Shown here: piece by piece, positions 15,433 through 17,352 of the stretch
Layout of the letters: the number at the start of each line of letters is the position of its first letter
How positions within the stretch are numbered: the first letter of the stretch is position 1
NCBI GenBank assembly: GCA_023418755.1
Contig: JAEZZE010000409.1
Location: forward strand, 1 to 17,352
Direction: 5' to 3'
Length of the DNA stretch: 17,352 nt
Source: Bacillota bacterium
GTDB lineage: Bacteria > Bacillota > Bacilli > Paenibacillales > Paenibacillaceae
Position numbers and translations under genes: made by a program
The notes under the pieces: model-generated
The model's input: only the letters and a program-made list of their open reading frames with translations
Databases searched by the model: none
Told to the model about the DNA's origin: nothing

Positions 15433-17352
15433 ATGGCTAATGAGAAGGACAAGCTGGTTCTGATCGACGGAAACAGCATTATCAATCGAGCGTTTTACGC
15501 GCTGCCTCCGTTAACGAGCAGCAACGGATTGCATACGAACGCCGTTCTCGGGTTTACGACGATGCTCCTGAAGGTGTTGGAGGAGGAGAAGCCGAGCCAT
15601 GTGCTCGTCGCCTTCGACGCCGGCAAAGTGACCTTCAGGCATGAAGGCTACTCGGAGTATAAGGGCGGCAGACAGAAGACTCCCCCGGAGCTGTCCGAGC
15701 AATTCCCGCTGCTCAAGGAGCTGTTGCAAGCGTTCTCCATCTCCCAGTTCGAGCTGTCCGGTTACGAGGCGGACGATATTATCGGCACGATGGCGAAGCA
15801 GGCCGAGGAGCAGGGCAAAACCGCGATCATCGTGTCCGGGGACAAAGATATGCTGCAGCTTGCGACCGAGCAGGTCAGCGTCTGGATTACGCGCAAGGGC
15901 GTCAGCGAAGTCGAACGGTTCACGCCGGAAGGCATCGCGGAGAAGTACGGTCTGACTCCCGGCCAGATCATCGATCTGAAGGGCTTGATGGGCGACGCCA
16001 GCGACAACATTCCGGGCGTTCCCGGGGTCGGGGAGAAGACGGCGCTTAAGCTGCTGCACGAATTCGGCACGGTCGAGGGCGTGCTGGAGCATGTCGAGGA
16101 AGTCAAGGGCAAGCTCCGCGAAAACATCGAAGCCAATAAAGACAGCGCGAAAATGAGCAAACAGCTTGCGACCATCTTCCGCGAGGTGCCGCTCGATTAT
16201 TCTTTGGCCGACGTAGCCTGGAAGGGCTACGAGCCGTCCGAGCTGGCGAGGGCGTTCCGCAAGCTGGAGTTCAAGGCGCTGATCGAGCGGCTGGACCTGG
16301 GGACGGCGGACGAAGCGCTGGAGCAGCAGACGGCGGAAACCGCCTCGCATTACGAAGTCGTCCAGGTCGCCAAGGCGGGCTGGGACGGCCTCTACGGCGC
16401 GTTGGCGGACGCGGAGGCGGTTCTCGTCGAAGCGGCGGGGGACAACCCGCACCAGAGCGAAGGGATCGGATTGGCGATCGCGGCCGGAACGACCTGCTAC
16501 GTCGTTCCATACGCTTCTCTGCCCGGTCCGGAGGCGAAGCGGCTGCGAGAGTGGCTGGAGGACGCCGGCGCTCCCAAAACGAGCTACGACTTGCATCGTG
16601 TCGATCTCGTGCTGGCCCGCTCGGGCATCGAGCTGCGGGGGCATTCCTTCGACGTGCAGCTGGCGGCTTATTTGCTCGATCCGACGGAGGCCGACCCGAC
16701 GCTGCACAAGCTGTTGCAGCGTTACGGGCTTGCGCCGATTCCTTCCGACGAAGCGACCTACGGCAAGGGGGCCAAGTTCCGCGTTCCGGCGGCGGACGAG
16801 CTGGCCAAGCATCTGGCGGCCAAAGCCGACGCGGTGCGGCGCCTGAAGGAGCCGCTGGCCGAGCAGCTTGAGTCGCTGGGCATGCATCGGCTCTACTACG
16901 AGCTGGAGCAGCCGCTGTCCGTCGTTCTGGCGGGCATGGAGAAGATGGGAATCAAGGTGACGCCGCAGACGCTCGAGGATTTGGGCGCGGAGTTCCAGCG
17001 CCGCCTCGAAGAGACGACGGACGCGATCTACGGCTGCGCGGGCTTCGAATTCAACATCGGTTCGACGCGCCAGCTCGGCGAAGTGCTGTTCGAACGCTTG
17101 CGCCTGCCCGCCGTGAAGAAGACGAAAACGGGCTATTCGACGGATGCGGAAGTGCTCGAAAAGCTGGAGTCTCATCACGAGATCGTGAAGCTGATCTTGC
17201 ATTATCGGCAGCTGTCCAAGCTGCAATCGACTTATATCGAAGGCTTGCTTAAGGAAATTCGACCCGAGACGGGCAAAATCCATACGTTCTATCGGCAGAC
17301 GATCGCGGCGACGGGAAGGCTGTCGAGCCAGTTCCCGAACCTGCAGAACATT
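15433..17352 (+). CDS. polA: DNA polymerase I (3' end outside window)
   Basis: 640 codons are visible and open to the window edge; the family is about 880 residues. Residues about 5-290 are the 5'-3' exonuclease: LIDGNSIINRAFYAL, FDAGK with Asp62, YEADDIIGT with Asp114/115, SGDKDMLQL with Asp137/139, GDASDNIPG and the DNA-binding turn GVPGVGEKTA at 195-204. Residues about 310-480 are the 3'-5' exonuclease-like domain; the first acidic motif DxE is not recognisable (VLVEAAGDNP), suggesting loss of proofreading as in Bacillus PolA. The polymerase domain begins after that and the window stops at TGRLSSQFPNLQNI, just before motif A. ATG 15433 is chosen; GAGGT at 15416-15420 is a rather distant ribosome site. 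In-frame ATG 15400 lacks a site and coincides with the predicted transcript start. It acts in Okazaki fragment processing and repair. Confidence 0.96.
   Translation, partial: MANEKDKLVLIDGNSIINRAFYALPPLTSSNGLHTNAVLGFTTMLLKVLEEEKPSHVLVAFDAGKVTFRHEGYSEYKGGRQKTPPELSEQFPLLKELLQAFSISQFELSGYEADDIIGTMAKQAEEQGKTAIIVSGDKDMLQLATEQVSVWITRKGVSEVERFTPEGIAEKYGLTPGQIIDLKGLMGDASDNIPGVPGVGEKTALKLLHEFGTVEGVLEHVEEVKGKLRENIEANKDSAKMSKQLATIFREVPLDYSLADVAWKGYEPSELARAFRKLEFKALIERLDLGTADEALEQQTAETASHYEVVQVAKAGWDGLYGALADAEAVLVEAAGDNPHQSEGIGLAIAAGTTCYVVPYASLPGPEAKRLREWLEDAGAPKTSYDLHRVDLVLARSGIELRGHSFDVQLAAYLLDPTEADPTLHKLLQRYGLAPIPSDEATYGKGAKFRVPAADELAKHLAAKADAVRRLKEPLAEQLESLGMHRLYYELEQPLSVVLAGMEKMGIKVTPQTLEDLGAEFQRRLEETTDAIYGCAGFEFNIGSTRQLGEVLFERLRLPAVKKTKTGYSTDAEVLEKLESHHEIVKLILHYRQLSKLQSTYIEGLLKEIRPETGKIHTFYRQTIAATGRLSSQFPNLQNI

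Noticed and set aside
15511..17283. 590-codon open frame on the minus strand
   Set aside because: It lies wholly antisense to polA, whose protein sequence is unmistakable; it is Arg/Gln/Leu-rich as expected from codon bias in GC-rich DNA.

Overview
The window reads like a moderately GC-rich, Gram-positive, Paenibacillus/Cohnella-type member of the Bacillales. This is inferred from strong AAAGGAGG-type ribosome sites, a B. subtilis-like phosphate transport operon with tandem pstB genes, PhoP-box-like direct repeats at promoters, a secreted 'stalk' (copper amine oxidase N-terminal-like) protein, and a Bacillus-type PolA with a degraded proofreading domain. No rRNA, tRNA, CRISPR array or insertion sequence was seen.

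Layout. At 1-891 is the 3' part of a cytosolic-looking receptor with a CBS-like module and a chemoreceptor signalling domain. At 996-5258 is a first phosphate operon: a secreted stalk/propeller protein, a PstS-like protein without a lipobox, PstC and PstA, but no ATPase. A LysR-type regulator (5265-6134, minus strand) faces it tail to tail and diverges from the second operon. At 6320-11384 is a complete operon, pstS-pstC-pstA-pstB-pstB-phoU, closed by a strong terminator at 11462-11500. Next come two cyclic-di-GMP genes: a degenerate-EAL/CBS/GGDEF protein (11701-14004) and an EAL phosphodiesterase with all recognisable catalytic residues (14074-15315). The 5' three quarters of polA (15433 to the window edge) ends the window.

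How it fits together. The two pst sets would supply high-affinity phosphate uptake. The first has no ATP-binding subunit of its own and could borrow one of the two PstB proteins of the second. Both operons carry a long perfect or near-perfect stem-loop between pstS and pstC, as expected for uncoupling abundant binding protein from scarce permease.

The most striking pattern is regulatory. Upstream of the stalk-pst operon, the full pst operon, the GGDEF gene and the EAL gene I find the same geometry: four TT(A/T)ACA-like hexamers at exact 11-base steps, then exactly 9 bases, then a -10-like hexamer. That is the layout of a PhoP-activated promoter. If real, the two neighbouring cyclic-di-GMP enzymes belong to the phosphate-starvation regulon together with the transporters, which would link phosphate limitation to cyclic-di-GMP. 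The fit is strong at the first, second and fourth sites and weaker at the GGDEF gene.
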